DNA of 64,000 nucleotides from Acidobacteriota bacterium (GCA_026393985.1 JAPKZB010000087.1:18556-82555), one strand, 5' to 3'; shown: positions 10,101 through 20,600, counted from the stretch's first letter. Numbers and translations: made by a program. The notes: generated by a model from the letters alone, not told the origin.

Positions 10101-10502
10101 GAGGCCCATGGTCGAGGTGTTGAACTGGACGGCGACGGGGGTGGCTTCGACGGTGATGGATTCTTTGGTGGAACCGGCTTCGAGGCGGGAGTCGACGGTT
10201 ACGTCGGCGCGGGCCTGCACGAGAATGTTCTTCTGGACGAACTTGCGGAATCCGGCTAACTCGACGGTGAGGGTGTACTTACCGGGCAGGACAAGGTCGA
10301 AGATATACTGGCCGGTGGCGTTGGAGACCTGCGTGGACTGAATATTCGTGTTGTCGTTCTGGAGAACGACCGTGGCTCCGACGATGACGGCGTCCGTGGC
10401 GTCGGTGACGCGACCCTGGACGCGGCCGCGCGTATCCTGCGCGAGCAGCGGAAGCGAGAACAGGGCCATTAAAATTACTAAATGGCTTCTGGTGTGTAAC
10501 AT
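7080..10502 (-). CDS. TonB-dependent receptor with N-terminal carboxypeptidase-regulatory-like domain (Oar-like)
   Basis: MLHTRSHLVILMALFSLPLLAQDTRGRVQGRVTDATDAVIVGATVVLQN...; plug-like SPFHHWAASQFDVGGNTSTKNDIILDGSPSMTG; C-terminal beta-barrel to GRIIF. AGGAGG just upstream of the ATG at 10502. Confidence 0.88.
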   Translation of the reverse strand: MLHTRSHLVILMALFSLPLLAQDTRGRVQGRVTDATDAVIVGATVVLQNDNTNIQSTQVSNATGQYIFDLVLPGKYTLTVELAGFRKFVQKNILVQARADVTVDSRLEAGSTKESITVEATPVAVQFNTSTMGLTLDTKMTNNLPIIHRNPFLLVSLNPATVIRSSTEQSPFHHWAASQFDVGGNTSTKNDIILDGSPSMTGQKSSYTPPMDAVQEVNLQQNAVDAEFGHSAGGVLSVSMKSGTNNYHGTAYYLGRNPALNALADRITQRANLTRQNTWGATLGSPIKKNKLFNFVSYEGWRTIEPRSTFNTLPTDLERTGDFSRSLNTAGAQRTIFDPYTTTVTNGVASRMPFAGNVIPANRIDPTSRIIMNDLWKPNGPGTGPTQVNNFIAGFANRFRYWNLSDRVDYNATDKLKFFGRYNQFRTFTAQDDYTGGSKAQPPDGSKRHSLSFSGDMVYALNSSTVLNIRGASNAIVDSFGVPSATLKESDLDKFWPGNAWYKPYLGGLPDIYYPGVNVTQGSNTTLGRTGYWYQEPKSWNVEAKMSKNIGSHYVKFGGEYRRENVVASRPRPPVFSFVPAVTANTFLNPNVNLSGDGWATMLLGAMNGSSNFSSIPIQRPQVNFYSLFVQDDYKLTQRITLNLGIRYEYFGPMTDPEDRFSRFLDLTSPIPEFQGANAPRMPAAVSALRTAAPIYNGAWVFTDSNNRGSWNAPRTLLMPRAGIAYRINDKSALRIGWARYIVPATLTDGLNILGSVPLPGFDATSNSIAEIQGVPQQRLSNPFPGGLVPVSGKTLGRYTNLGAPATWYQQDFTPGVNYRFNVSLQRQLPGQILADITFFMNTGRNQPYTYNLNQIDPRIGYNVKTAVTQSVPNPFFNVLGADKFPGQLRTQANLPVSQLLRPYPQYGDLNETLNAGARNYYRSLQMQFQRPFANGFNFTIGYNYNRERNEEFYDEQDYFTRTLTFQPARNARHRLTGAAIYELPFGKGRRFMASAPKAVDLAFGGWSVAPLFTYNTGLFLRFGGLLASGDPTIENPTRSRWFDTSKFAILPAFTRRSNPFQYPKLVGPNTLNLDATLAKEFPITEKVKFELRMEAYNVANSFFGSDPDLNVNSPTFGRVVTQRGGFFGRQLQYSGRIIF

Positions 10503-10560
10503 AAACCCTCCTAAAGATCCGGGCATTACATCACACAGGGTCCCTCGAAGACAAGTCGGC

Positions 10561-11616
10561 TTACGGTTTGCGGGGCGGGCGGCGGCGGGGCATAGGGCAT
10601 TGGGAGATGCGCATCGGGTTGGGCATGGCCGGCAGGCCGTCGTCGAGCTCCCAGGGGGTGATTTGGCGCAGGGCTTCGGCGACGGTTTGGACGCTGCCGC
10701 AGGGGACGCCTGCCGTGTTGAGCCGCTGCTGCCAGTCGGCGCGGGTGCGGGTGAGGAACAGGGGGGCCAGCAGAGGGAGTAATTGGTCGCGGTGTTGCAC
10801 GCGGAGGGCGTTGCTCGCAAAGCGGGGGTGGGCTTTCCAATCCGGCCGCTCCATGACGTCGCAGAAGCGGAGCCAGAGGCGTTCATTGGGGACGCCGACG
10901 GCAAGTTGGCCATCGGCGCAGGTGAAGACCTGATAAGGAACGATGCTGGCCAGACCGAGGCCGGCGGGCGCCGGGTCGACACCGGCCAGCAGCGCGGCCG
11001 AGGTGAGCGGCGACATCCCGGCGAGCAGGCTTTCAAACAAGGATACGTGAATCCGGGCACCTTCTCCGGTGCGCTCGCGGCGGAACAGCGCCGCGAGAAT
11101 CGCCTGGCTGGTGAAGAGCGAGGCGAGGACGTCGGCGACGGGGAAGGAGGTTTTACCAACGGTGTTCCCGGGCAGCGCGCTGGTGTGCATCAGGCCGCTG
11201 AGGGCCTGGATCATCAGGTCGTAGCCGGGCTGCGGAGAATCCGGGCCGAAGCCGCTCACCGAGGCGTAGATCAGCGCAGGCTGCGTCAGTTGCTCGTAGC
11301 CGAAGCCGAGGCGGTCCATCACGCCGGGGCGGAAGTTTTCGACGAGCACGTCCGAGTCGGCAATGCGGGCGCGGACGGCGGCCGCGTCGGCTTTGAGATC
11401 GAGCGCGATGCTGGTCTTATTGCGATTCAAACCCAGCCAGTACGTGCTGTCGTCGCCGTGGAAGGGCGGGCCCCATTGGCGCGTTTCGTCGCCGGCGCCG
11501 GGCTCTTCGACCTTGGTCACTTCGGCGCCGAGGTCGCCCAGCATCATCGTGCAGAACGGCCCGGCCACCGCCCGGGTAAGGTCGAGCACCCGGATGCCCG
11601 CTAGCGGCAGACTCAT
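10561..11616 (-). CDS. CaiB/BaiF family (class III) CoA-transferase
   Basis: MSLPLAGIRVLDLTRAVAGPFCTMMLGDLGAEVTKVEEPGAGDETRQWGPPF...LVENFRPGVMDRLGFGYEQL. Confidence 0.9.
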   Translation of the reverse strand: MSLPLAGIRVLDLTRAVAGPFCTMMLGDLGAEVTKVEEPGAGDETRQWGPPFHGDDSTYWLGLNRNKTSIALDLKADAAAVRARIADSDVLVENFRPGVMDRLGFGYEQLTQPALIYASVSGFGPDSPQPGYDLMIQALSGLMHTSALPGNTVGKTSFPVADVLASLFTSQAILAALFRRERTGEGARIHVSLFESLLAGMSPLTSAALLAGVDPAPAGLGLASIVPYQVFTCADGQLAVGVPNERLWLRFCDVMERPDWKAHPRFASNALRVQHRDQLLPLLAPLFLTRTRADWQQRLNTAGVPCGSVQTVAEALRQITPWELDDGLPAMPNPMRISQCPMPRRRPPRKP

Positions 11617-13119
11617 ACCGCGGAGGGCTCGGGGCCGGGGGGCAGCAGGGAGACCGGAATGAGGTAGCCTCGCTGCAGCAACCCGCGCAGGATCGGCAGC
11701 GCGGCTTCGACAATTTCGGCGAAGCTGACGCCCACGGCGTCGCCCATGGCGGCGACCAGTTCCCGCAGGGGGACGGTCCCGTCGCAGCGGGCGAGCAGCC
11801 CGGCGGTGTACTGATCGATGCGCCCGCTGTAGGGCAGCGGCTCTTCGAGAAAGATCTCCGCTTCGGTCGACGACCAGCGGCTACCCACCTGCTGGTAGAC
11901 GTGGCGCATGCGGGCGGCGCTGGCGAGCTGGTAGGGTTGGTCGAGCAGCTCGTCTACCGTAGCTTGGTGGAGCAGCGTGTGGATCGCGAATAACTGCAGC
12001 AGCGTTTCTCCCCAACGGCCGCGGATCACCGGGGGCGCTTCGTCGATGTACAGCCAGTTACCGCCGGCGCGCTTGCGTAGAACGACGAGTCCGGTTTGGA
12101 TCCCGGTCATTAGGAGATCGTCGTAGTAGTCCAGCCAGCGATTGTAGGTGCGGTGGAACTCCTCGGGGGAAAGGTGGGCGCGGTAGGCGCGCAGCCAAGA
12201 CATGGCGTAGGATGGCAGGTCCTCTCCCTTGCTCGTCGAAACCCACACATCGCACCCGCTTCCGGCCGTCCATTGTTTGAGCCGGTCGTGCGGCTCAGCG
12301 CCTTGCACCATGGCCCACTCGCAAATAATGATGGCGATGCCGCCGTCGGCCAGATAGTTGCTGGCGTTGCGGATGACGGTTTCAGTAACCCGGTCGGCGC
12401 CGAGGCCGCCGTCGCGGTAGTGGAACTCCGACTCTGGCGAGATGACAAAGGGAGGGTTGGAGATGATCAGGTCGAACTTTTCTCCCTCGACGGCGGCATA
12501 GAAGTTCGACAGCCGGAAATCGATGTTGCCGGTCCGGTTCAAGCGGGCGGCCAGGCGGCCGAGGCTCAACGCGCGGGGGTTGATGTCGAGGCCCACCACC
12601 TCGTCGCAGTGCGTGGCGAGGTGGAAGGATTGAAACCCACCGCCGCAGCCGACGTCGAGAGCGCGACGGTAGTGGCGGCGGGGCGCGGCATTGGCCGGCG
12701 CCAGCGAGCTGGTGCCCATACCCATGACCAGGTATTTGCCCACCGGCGCGAGTTTGGCCGCGACGGGGTCGTAGACGATATAGAAGCCGCGTACCGGCTG
12801 GATGATCACCGGGCAAGCCAGCCCCTGGGGTGTTACCCTCAGAAGGCCGCCGGCGGTGAGCGCGGCGACCAGGCTTTCGCCGAACATTTCGGCCACTGAT
12901 TTCTCGGCTACCGGAGCGGAGAGCAGAAAGAGCCCGAAGCACCATCGGCGCCGCGCCTTCTGCGGTGGCATTTCCGTTCAGGCCGGCCGGCAGAATGGCC
13001 TCGACCGACTTTTCGCGATAGCTGACCCGGTCGAACACCTCCCGCAGCGCGTCGAGCGTACGCGGGTCGAGGCGGGCAAAGGGATCGAGTATGGCTTCTG
13101 TGGTCATCCGGGTATCCAT
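11613..13119 (-). pseudogene. SAM-dependent methyltransferase (HemK/small-domain type) interrupted by an apparent +1 nt frameshift at about 12933-12935
   Basis: Main frame 11613-12971 contains RALDVGCGGGFQSFHLA and DLIISNPPFV. The N-terminal part MDTRMTTEAILDPFARLDPRTLDALREVFDRVSYREKSVEAILP...VLR lies in another frame. Removing one G joins them as VLRLFLLSAPVAEKSVAEMFG. Confidence 0.7.
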
Positions 13120-13216
13120 TCTTCCCTGATCACTCGCGCGAATGACGGAAAAAGTCCGTCGAGGGAAACGCTGATGGGGTCATGTTACACCTTCCGCATG
13201 TATAATCGGGAGCGCC

Positions 13217-14716
13217 ATGGCGAAAACTGCAATGCCTGAAGTATTTCTGGATGTCGATCCGCTGCGGCGTTCGACCGCGCGGCCGGAGCCCGACGCGCCA
13301 TTTCATATCTTAATTTTGGGGGATTTTTCCGGACGGACGAGCCGGGGGGTCGTAGAGCCGTTGACCGGGCGCCGCCCGTTGGCTGTCGATCGGGACGAGA
13401 TCGACACCGTGATGCGGAGTCTAAACATCCAGTTGCGCCTTCCCCTGGGCGCCGATGGGGCCGCGGCTGACCTGGCGATCGCGGAACTCGACGACTTTCA
13501 TCCCGATCGCATCCTGGCCACGCAGCCGCTGTTTGCCGCCCTGCAGCAGATGCGCCGGCGTCTCGAAAATCCGGCGTCGTTCCGGGCCGCTACCGACGAG
13601 ATTCTGGGTGGCTTGGCGAAACCACCCGCGCCGCCCGCCGCGGCGCCGGAGGCCGGCATCGTAACCGGCAGCCTGCTCGACGCGATCGTCGACGGTGCCG
13701 AGCCCGCTCCGCAGCCCACCGCCCGGCGAAAGCCCGCCGATGCCCTGCTGGCCTACGTGCACGACCTGGTGGCTCCTCATCTCGAACAAACCAAGGACCC
13801 GCAGCAGAAGGCGCTGCTGGCTGACTTGGACGAGACGATCGCCGGGCAGATGCGGGCGCTTTTGCACCAGCCCCAGTTTCAGGCCCTCGAAAGCTCCTGG
13901 CGAGCGCTCGATTGGCTGGTGCGCCATACCGAAACGGATTCGCAGCTGCGGCTTTACCTGCTCGATGTCAGCAAGGCGGAGTTGATTGCCGACCTCGCCA
14001 CGGCCAGCGACTTGCGGACGACCGCCTTGTACCGGTTGTTGGTAACGCAGCCGACGGAGGGGGAACCCTGGTCGCTGCTGGGCACCGATCTGTACTTCCG
14101 GCCCTGGATCGACGAGATCGAACTGTTCGCTCGGTTGGCCATGATTGCCGACCAGGCTGGAGCGCCGCTGCTGTCGGGGGCGGACCCGTCGGTTCTGGGC
14201 GTGAAAAGTTCCGAGGATCTGCGGCACACCGAGGATTGGGAAGAGGGTGACCCGCTTTGGCGCGAGATGCGGCAACTGCCCGAGGCGCGGCGGATTGGTT
14301 TGGCCCTGCCGCGGTTCCTGGTCCGGTTGCCCTATGGCAAGCTATCGAATCCCGTTGAGCGGTTCGCCTTCGAGGAGATGCCGAACCGCACTTCGATGCA
14401 TGCCGGATACCTGTGGGCCAATCCCATGTATGCGTGTGTGCAACTTACCGCGCACGCCTTCGCCGTCAACCGTTGGCAGATGCGCCCCGGGCAGTTTCAG
14501 AACATCGACGGATTGCCATTGCACGCTTATGTGGACTGTGGCAGCCCCGAGGTGAAGCCCTGCGCCGAGGTGCTCCTGACCCTGCAGGCGGCCGAACGGA
14601 TGATCGCTCAGGGTCTGATGCCGCTTTTAACCATGAAGGGAACCGATACGGTCCGTGTGGGCATGTTTCAGTCGATTGCGGATCCGCCGGCACCACTCGA
14701 AGGGCGGTGGCGGTAA
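13217..14716 (+). CDS. Orphan type VI secretion-type contractile sheath protein, TssB-like N-terminus fused to TssC-like domain
   Basis: N-terminal PFHILILGDFSGR; TssC-like FQALESSWRALDWLVRHTETDSQLRLYLLDVSKAEL, LPYGK...FEEMP, GYLWANPMYACVQL, GLPLHAYVDCG. Confidence 0.75.
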   Translation: MAKTAMPEVFLDVDPLRRSTARPEPDAPFHILILGDFSGRTSRGVVEPLTGRRPLAVDRDEIDTVMRSLNIQLRLPLGADGAAADLAIAELDDFHPDRILATQPLFAALQQMRRRLENPASFRAATDEILGGLAKPPAPPAAAPEAGIVTGSLLDAIVDGAEPAPQPTARRKPADALLAYVHDLVAPHLEQTKDPQQKALLADLDETIAGQMRALLHQPQFQALESSWRALDWLVRHTETDSQLRLYLLDVSKAELIADLATASDLRTTALYRLLVTQPTEGEPWSLLGTDLYFRPWIDEIELFARLAMIADQAGAPLLSGADPSVLGVKSSEDLRHTEDWEEGDPLWREMRQLPEARRIGLALPRFLVRLPYGKLSNPVERFAFEEMPNRTSMHAGYLWANPMYACVQLTAHAFAVNRWQMRPGQFQNIDGLPLHAYVDCGSPEVKPCAEVLLTLQAAERMIAQGLMPLLTMKGTDTVRVGMFQSIADPPAPLEGRWR

Positions 14717-14761
14717 CCGGCGGGGGATCCGTTTCGCTGTATACTAGGATGAAAGTTCTTA

Positions 14762-15148
14762 ATGAATCAATCTGACAGAAAGAAGTTCCACGCGATGCTA
14801 CTCGCCAAGCAGATCGAGTTGCAGAACCGGCTGGCTCGCCGTGATGACCTGGAGGTTCAGGTATCACCGGACGAATTTGATGCGCGGCTACAGTTGGTAG
14901 ACCGGGAGTTTCAAAGCGGCCTGCTCCATCAGACGGCGTTGGATCTTCGCGAAGTTCGGGCCGCGCTCGTCAGAATTGACGACGAAAGCTACGGTATTTG
15001 CGCCGAGTGCGACGAACCGATCTCTTCTCTCCGCCTGCAGGTGATCCCCTGGGCCAACTATTGCGTCAAGTGCCAGGAGCAGATCGAGATGGAAAAACAA
15101 CTCGAAGATCTCGACGAACGACCGCAGGAGTTAGTTCCGAGCGAGTAA
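14762..15148 (+). CDS. DksA/TraR-family C4 zinc finger protein
   Basis: YGICAECDEPISSLRLQVIPWANYCVKCQEQIE (CxxC...CxxC). Confidence 0.88.
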   Translation: MNQSDRKKFHAMLLAKQIELQNRLARRDDLEVQVSPDEFDARLQLVDREFQSGLLHQTALDLREVRAALVRIDDESYGICAECDEPISSLRLQVIPWANYCVKCQEQIEMEKQLEDLDERPQELVPSE

Positions 15149-15179
15149 CTCTGACAGGATACTCGCCCGGCCCGGATAG

Positions 15180-16514
15180 TTAGTGACTGAGCCGGATCTG
15201 CTCGCCCTGTTGCAGACCGCTCAGGATCGAGGCGTGGGTGTCATTGGTCAAGCCAACGGTAACTTGGCGTGCCGCGAACCCCTGGCTGCTCTTGACGTCG
15301 ACAAACGCTTTGCCATCCTGCTGGTAGAGGGCCTGCCGGGGAACAACCAGAGTGTTCTTTACCTGATCGAGAACTACGTCCGCCGAGCCGGATAGGTCCG
15401 GAATCAGTCGGGAATCGGAACCTTCGATGGCGAGCTTGAGCGGAATGCTCCGGATGTAAGGATTCTGCCGCCAACCGCCGGTGGCAATGGCTCCAATGCT
15501 GAAGACTTTTGCCTTCATCACCATACCGGGGAAGGCATCGAGGCGGATCTCGGCCGAATATCCCAGCCGGAAATCATCACTTTCGGCTTGGTTTATCTTG
15601 GTCTCAAGCATCATGCTGCTCGGATTGACAACTTTCATGAACGGCTGACCCGGTGTGACCTGATCGCCCTGTTCAATCGTGCGCATGGAACTGCCGCCCC
15701 AGACCGACTGCAACACCGCCAAGCCATCCATCGGAGCGCTGATTACAAAGCGCTTGACATCGGATTCGTGACGGGCCAGATGGCGCTTGTGCCGCTCCAG
15801 GGTAAAGTTGAGGATCGCCAGCTCAGAAGCCTGCAACTTCTTCGTGTTTTCGAAGTCCGACTGCAACTGCTTGTAGCGGGCCTGCGCCTCTTCGAAGGTG
15901 AGCTGCAGGAGTTGGCGCTCCACCTCGGTGCGCACTTCGGCGGCGGAAGCCTCCAGTCGTGCCTTGTCGAGATCAGCCTTGGCCACGAGGACCGTCTGCT
16001 CCAAGTTTTTCCAGTCAATCTCCAACTCCGCCTTGCGCTTCCGCACATCGGCCAGAGCGGCTTCAACCGTATCCTTTACGTCGTCAATATGGTCCTGCAG
16101 ACTCTGCCCATCAATCCGCGCAATCACGTCACCCTGTTTGACCATCGCGCCCGAACTGACCATGCTGAGGAGAACCATGGGGCGGTTGCCCTCCGGCCCC
16201 CGGATCATCGGGGCGGTGATGGTTGCAAAGTTCTTTGCCGCCGTCGTGCCTGCAATGCGGGTGCGCTTTTCGAGGGCGCCTCGCTCAACTACCGTCGTCG
16301 GAATGACCACGGCAACCGTCTGCGCCTTCTTTGCCTCGAGCGGTTTATAGCCAAACTCGTAGCCGACCCATGCCGCTCCAGCCACCAACGCCACGATCAG
16401 GAATGGTTTCCAGCGGCCTCCGGCCGGAGCATCGGGAGGGGGGAGAGCCGGAGCCAGTTTGGCCGGTTGGCCAGACGGGGTCGGTTGGGGAGTGGGGTTC
16501 AGTATCGCCGACAT
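15180..16514 (-). CDS. HlyD-family/RND efflux periplasmic adaptor subunit
   Basis: One TM helix followed by a barrel-sandwich/coiled-coil pattern: SSGAMVKQGDVIARIDGQSLQD...LAVLQSVWGGSSMRTIEQGDQVTPGQPFMKVVNPSSM. Confidence 0.85.
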   Translation of the reverse strand: MSAILNPTPQPTPSGQPAKLAPALPPPDAPAGGRWKPFLIVALVAGAAWVGYEFGYKPLEAKKAQTVAVVIPTTVVERGALEKRTRIAGTTAAKNFATITAPMIRGPEGNRPMVLLSMVSSGAMVKQGDVIARIDGQSLQDHIDDVKDTVEAALADVRKRKAELEIDWKNLEQTVLVAKADLDKARLEASAAEVRTEVERQLLQLTFEEAQARYKQLQSDFENTKKLQASELAILNFTLERHKRHLARHESDVKRFVISAPMDGLAVLQSVWGGSSMRTIEQGDQVTPGQPFMKVVNPSSMMLETKINQAESDDFRLGYSAEIRLDAFPGMVMKAKVFSIGAIATGGWRQNPYIRSIPLKLAIEGSDSRLIPDLSGSADVVLDQVKNTLVVPRQALYQQDGKAFVDVKSSQGFAARQVTVGLTNDTHASILSGLQQGEQIRLSH

Positions 16515-16718
16515 AATTATGTTCACCAACGCCTTCCATCCAGATTAATCGCGTAGAGCAACCGCGGACGCACGGCTTCCCAGGGGACGACGCCTGAAAC
16601 CCAGCGAAGGTTACGCCCTCTTCAGATTATCACCCGGACTACGAACATGGCAGGGGGTAAAGTTTTCCGCGGGGTTGGTCGATATCTCACCAGGATCAGG
16701 GTTACCGGAGTTTTGTTT

Positions 16719-17642
16719 ATGCGCCATCTCAGCATCGGAGTGTTCTTTCCCGCGGCCCTCGTCTGTTGGGCGGGCGAGGGCCGCGTGTTGCCGCCCCCTT
16801 CCGTGGACGTGGCGCTGGAGCCGGAGAGTGGTCATCTGCTGGCGGTGGAGGGTGTGGCGGGACGTTTGAGTTTGGGGCGCCGGATTTGGGATGGCCCGGT
16901 CGAGTCGGTATGGCCGGCGGGATCGCGGGCGCTGGTGCGCAGCGCGGCCGGCTGGCAGCTTCTGACCTGGAATGAATCCCGGACCGTTACCGCTGTGCTG
17001 GACCTTGGATTTCAGGATTGGGTCGCTCCGGTCTGGAACGCCCGGGCTTCGGCCTGGCTCGCCTGCGGCGAGGGGGGTGGATACTGCGGCATTTACCGGG
17101 TGGAGCAGGGTAGAAAGGTGCGGGAGATTCGGCTCGCCGGCGGCTTACGGGCGCTCAGTTTGTCGGACGACGGGATCGTCGCGCTTCTTGGCCAGCAGGA
17201 TCGTGCCGTGCTGTGGCGCGAGAATGACGACCTGGTTCCCGTGGCGACCGGCGAAAGCATCTTGGGCGCTTTTGCCCCGGGTGGCGGCCGGCTGGCTACG
17301 ATCGATTCAGCGGGCACCCTCGCGTTCACGGAGGTTAAGAGCGCCGCCTCGCGCCAGGTGGAGGCTCCGCCGGGCGCGGTCGGACTGGTTTGGTCCAGTG
17401 TGGTGGGGGCTGGGGCTCTTCTGGTGACCGTTCATGGTTCCGGCGAGATCCGCCAGTGGGATGAGCAGGCCATGGAAGTGTTCGCCGGCAATTGCGGATG
17501 TCAGCCGACGGGGGCCTGGATCGCCGGGTCGGGTTTGGTGCGGCTGCATGACTCGCTCAAGCACATCACTCACTTTCTCGATTTCGAGCGGGGCGAAGCG
17601 GCATTTACCCTACTGCCCGCGTTCGCGCCGGAGGTCCGCTGA
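16719..17642 (+). CDS. Secreted WD40-like/beta-propeller hypothetical protein
   Basis: MRHLSIGVFFPAALVCWAGEG signal-like start; repeated beta-propeller-like segments. Confidence 0.55.
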   Translation: MRHLSIGVFFPAALVCWAGEGRVLPPPSVDVALEPESGHLLAVEGVAGRLSLGRRIWDGPVESVWPAGSRALVRSAAGWQLLTWNESRTVTAVLDLGFQDWVAPVWNARASAWLACGEGGGYCGIYRVEQGRKVREIRLAGGLRALSLSDDGIVALLGQQDRAVLWRENDDLVPVATGESILGAFAPGGGRLATIDSAGTLAFTEVKSAASRQVEAPPGAVGLVWSSVVGAGALLVTVHGSGEIRQWDEQAMEVFAGNCGCQPTGAWIAGSGLVRLHDSLKHITHFLDFERGEAAFTLLPAFAPEVR

Positions 17643-20600
17643 TGCCGGTCAGTCATCGCAAAGATGTCTTGGCGGAGGAGCGGGAGTTCTCCCGGAGTCT
17701 TCTCGCGCTGGCCGGCGCCGTCGAAGAGTGCAGCTCGGGCCAGTCGCCGCTGAAGGCTGAGGGCGAACCTGTCGCCGAACCCGTCAAAGGGCTCTTTAAA
17801 CAGCCGGGCCTCTTGTTGGCCCTCCTGGCGGTTCTGGCCGGTGGGCTTGCCTATCCTCAACCAATGGCAGGTCAGGCGATCCGCGATCTGCCCGGTTTCA
17901 AATCGCGCACGGTGCCACGTAACGATGACGGGTCCGGTCCCTTCGTGCCGCTGCCCTTCCCGATTAATTTTTTCGGCCGCCTGCGGGCCGGTTGCTGGGT
18001 GAACAACAACGGCAACATCACCTTCGACCGGTCGCTGTCCACCTACACACCGTTTGGTCTTGAGAGTACTCGCACCGAAATCATCGCGCCGTTTTTTGCC
18101 GATGTGGATACCCGCGGCGTGCGGTCCCGGTTGGTGACCTTTGGCGAGGATAAGGTTAACGGTCGCCAGGCCTTTGGAGCCAACTATCTGGACGTCGGGT
18201 ACTTTGCCAGTCATGACGACAAGCTGAACCGCTTTCAGGTCATTTTGATCGATCGTTCCGATACTGGATCCGGCAATTTCGATGTTGAGTTCAACTACGA
18301 GCGGATTGTTTGGGAAACGGGCGATGCCTCGGGTGGCTCGGGTGGATTTGGTGGGGTTCCGGCCTCCGTTGGCTGGTCCAACGGATCCGGCCAACCCGGA
18401 ACCAGTTTTCAATTGCCGGGTTCGCTAAGCTCCGGTGCGTTTCTCGACAGCGGTCCCCAAGCGCTCGCACGGCGCCGTTTGAATGTCCCGGTCATCGGCC
18501 GTTATCTGTTCCGGGCCCGCGATGGGCAGTTGAGTCCCGGCTTGCGCATCACCTCGGGCAGCCAACTGCCGAATGGACGGATTGGTGCGGCCTACTCCGC
18601 AGTCTTAACGGCCGAGGGTGGCTCCGGATACCAGTGGAGCCTTCTGCCCGATCCGGGCCAGTCCCTGCCTGGCCTCTCCCTCTCCCCGTCCGGGGTTCTG
18701 AGTGGCACGCCGACGGCGGTTGGTGTTTATCAATTTACCGTGCGGCTGACCACCCGCATCGAGGGGGTCGAGGAGACCTTAGCGCAACGGATAACCCTGG
18801 AAGTCCTGCCGGCAACGCTGCAGATTCTGAGCGGTACCTGCCCGCTGCCCGAGGCGACCGAAGGCTCCATCTACCGGCAAACGCTGCGTGCCGCCGGGGC
18901 GCCCGGCCCGTATCTCTGGTCCTGGGGCGAGAACGGCATGAGCCCGGTGGCTGGTCTGCAGTTGAGTGAGGATGGGGTATTATCGGGTACCCCGGTGACG
19001 GCCGGGTCCTATAATTTTATAGTCCGAGTAGCCGGTAACCCGCGGTCCGACGTGGAACCAGCCTCCCGCGCTTGTTCGTTGAACGTCCGGCCTCGCCTCA
19101 CGCAGTTGACCGTGGCTTCCTGTCCGGCGGCATCGGGCACCGCCGGCGTTGGCTACGACGAACTGGCCCAGGCCAGTGGCGGATTGACGCCGTACCGGTG
19201 GACGGCCTTCGGTGCCCTGCCTCCGGGCATCGGCCTTTCCGGGGATGGGAGATTCGCGGGCATCCCGGCAGTGTCCGGACGCTTCGTCTACGCTCTTGAG
19301 GTGAATGACGCGCTGGGCCGCACCAGCCGATTGACGTGCGACCTCACTGTCGAGGAGCCCGCTTTGAATCTGGAAACAGCCTGTCCGCTGGCTTCGGTTG
19401 AGACCGGACAAGCCGTGCGGATTGCTTTAGAAGCCTCCGGTGGAGCGGCGCCATACTCCTGGAGCGCCGTCGGAAGCCTACCTCCCGGTCTGGTCGTAAG
19501 CCCGGACGGCCAATTACAGGGCACTCCCAACGCCGCCGGGGCGTTTCAATTTCAGATCGTTGTCCGGGACCGCGATGGACTGGGCGCGGGTAAGCCTTGT
19601 GCGATGGGGGTGCGCCGGGCGCCCTTGAGTATCTCCTCCTGTCCACTGCCGCCGGCCCAACTCGGCCGGTCGTTCGAAGCGGCGCTCGCCAGCGAAGGAG
19701 GCGTGGCGCCCTACGTCTGGACGGCGAGTGGCGCGTTGCCGGCCGGATTGACCCTCAGCTCGGAGGGTCGCTTGAGCGGTATCCCGGTTGCCCCGGGCAC
19801 TGCCGTGTTCACCGTTGCGGTCCGCGACGGCAACGGGATCCTAGCCACCCAACAGTGTGAGCAGTTCGTCACCCCCAAGCCGCTCCGGCTCCTTGGTGAC
19901 TGTCCGTTTCCCCCGGCTGCGGTGGGTTCCTTCTACCGGACGCAGGTGATCCCCGATGGCGGCGTCCCACCTTACCGCTTCCGCTCTGAGCGTCAGCTGC
20001 CGTCGGGCCTGGCTCTCGGCACTGACGGTTGGATCTCGGGTACCCCGCAGGTGCCCGGCAAAGCCGATCTGACGGTCCTGGTGGAGGATGCTCGCCGTGC
20101 CGCCGTCAGCCGCACCTGCTCGCTGACGGCGGAGTTGCCGCCGGTCACCGGCTTACGCCTGTCGGGGATGCCCGCCCTTGTCACGCCCGCCGGTGGCAGC
20201 ATTCCCCTGGTGGTGCAGTTCGATCGGGCGTATCCTCTTGCCGTCGGTGGTACCTTGGCGCTTGAAATGCAGCCCGACACGGGCGCCGGGGACGCCCTGG
20301 TCAATCAGGCCGATCCCGCCGTGGTGTTTGCCGCCAATGGCCGCCGCCAGCTCAGCTTCTCACTCGCCGCCGGGCAGCGGCAGTTTGCCGCCACCATTGC
20401 CGGGCCGGGTACGGTTGCCGGTTACCTCACCGCGCGGGTCAGTCGGCTTGAAATTGCCGGCCAGTTGCAGCCGGCGGCGCCCGGGGCGGCCAGAACCACC
20501 GTGCCGCGCACCGCGCCCCAGTTGACCGACGCCTGCTACACCGGAACTGCCGGGCAATTGGCCTTGCGTGTCGCCGGCACGAGCTCGACGCGCGATCTCA

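Noticed and set aside
7581-10259. 892-aa + strand ORF antisense to the TonB receptor
   Set aside because: Low-complexity Val/Gly/Ala/Glu-rich shadow ORF typical of high-GC antisense frames; the opposite strand encodes a clear TonB-dependent receptor
10503-11159. 219-codon N-terminal extension of the TonB receptor ORF
   Set aside because: It is antisense-frame overlap of the same-strand CoA-transferase gene; signal peptide and SD support the 10502 start
12153-12899. 248-aa + strand ORF antisense to the methyltransferase
   Set aside because: Composition typical of a shadow ORF; the opposite strand has clear methyltransferase motifs
14749-14775. 8-codon leader ORF (MKVLNESI*) overlapping the DksA-like start
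   Set aside because: Too short to support from sequence alone; no SD or conservation available
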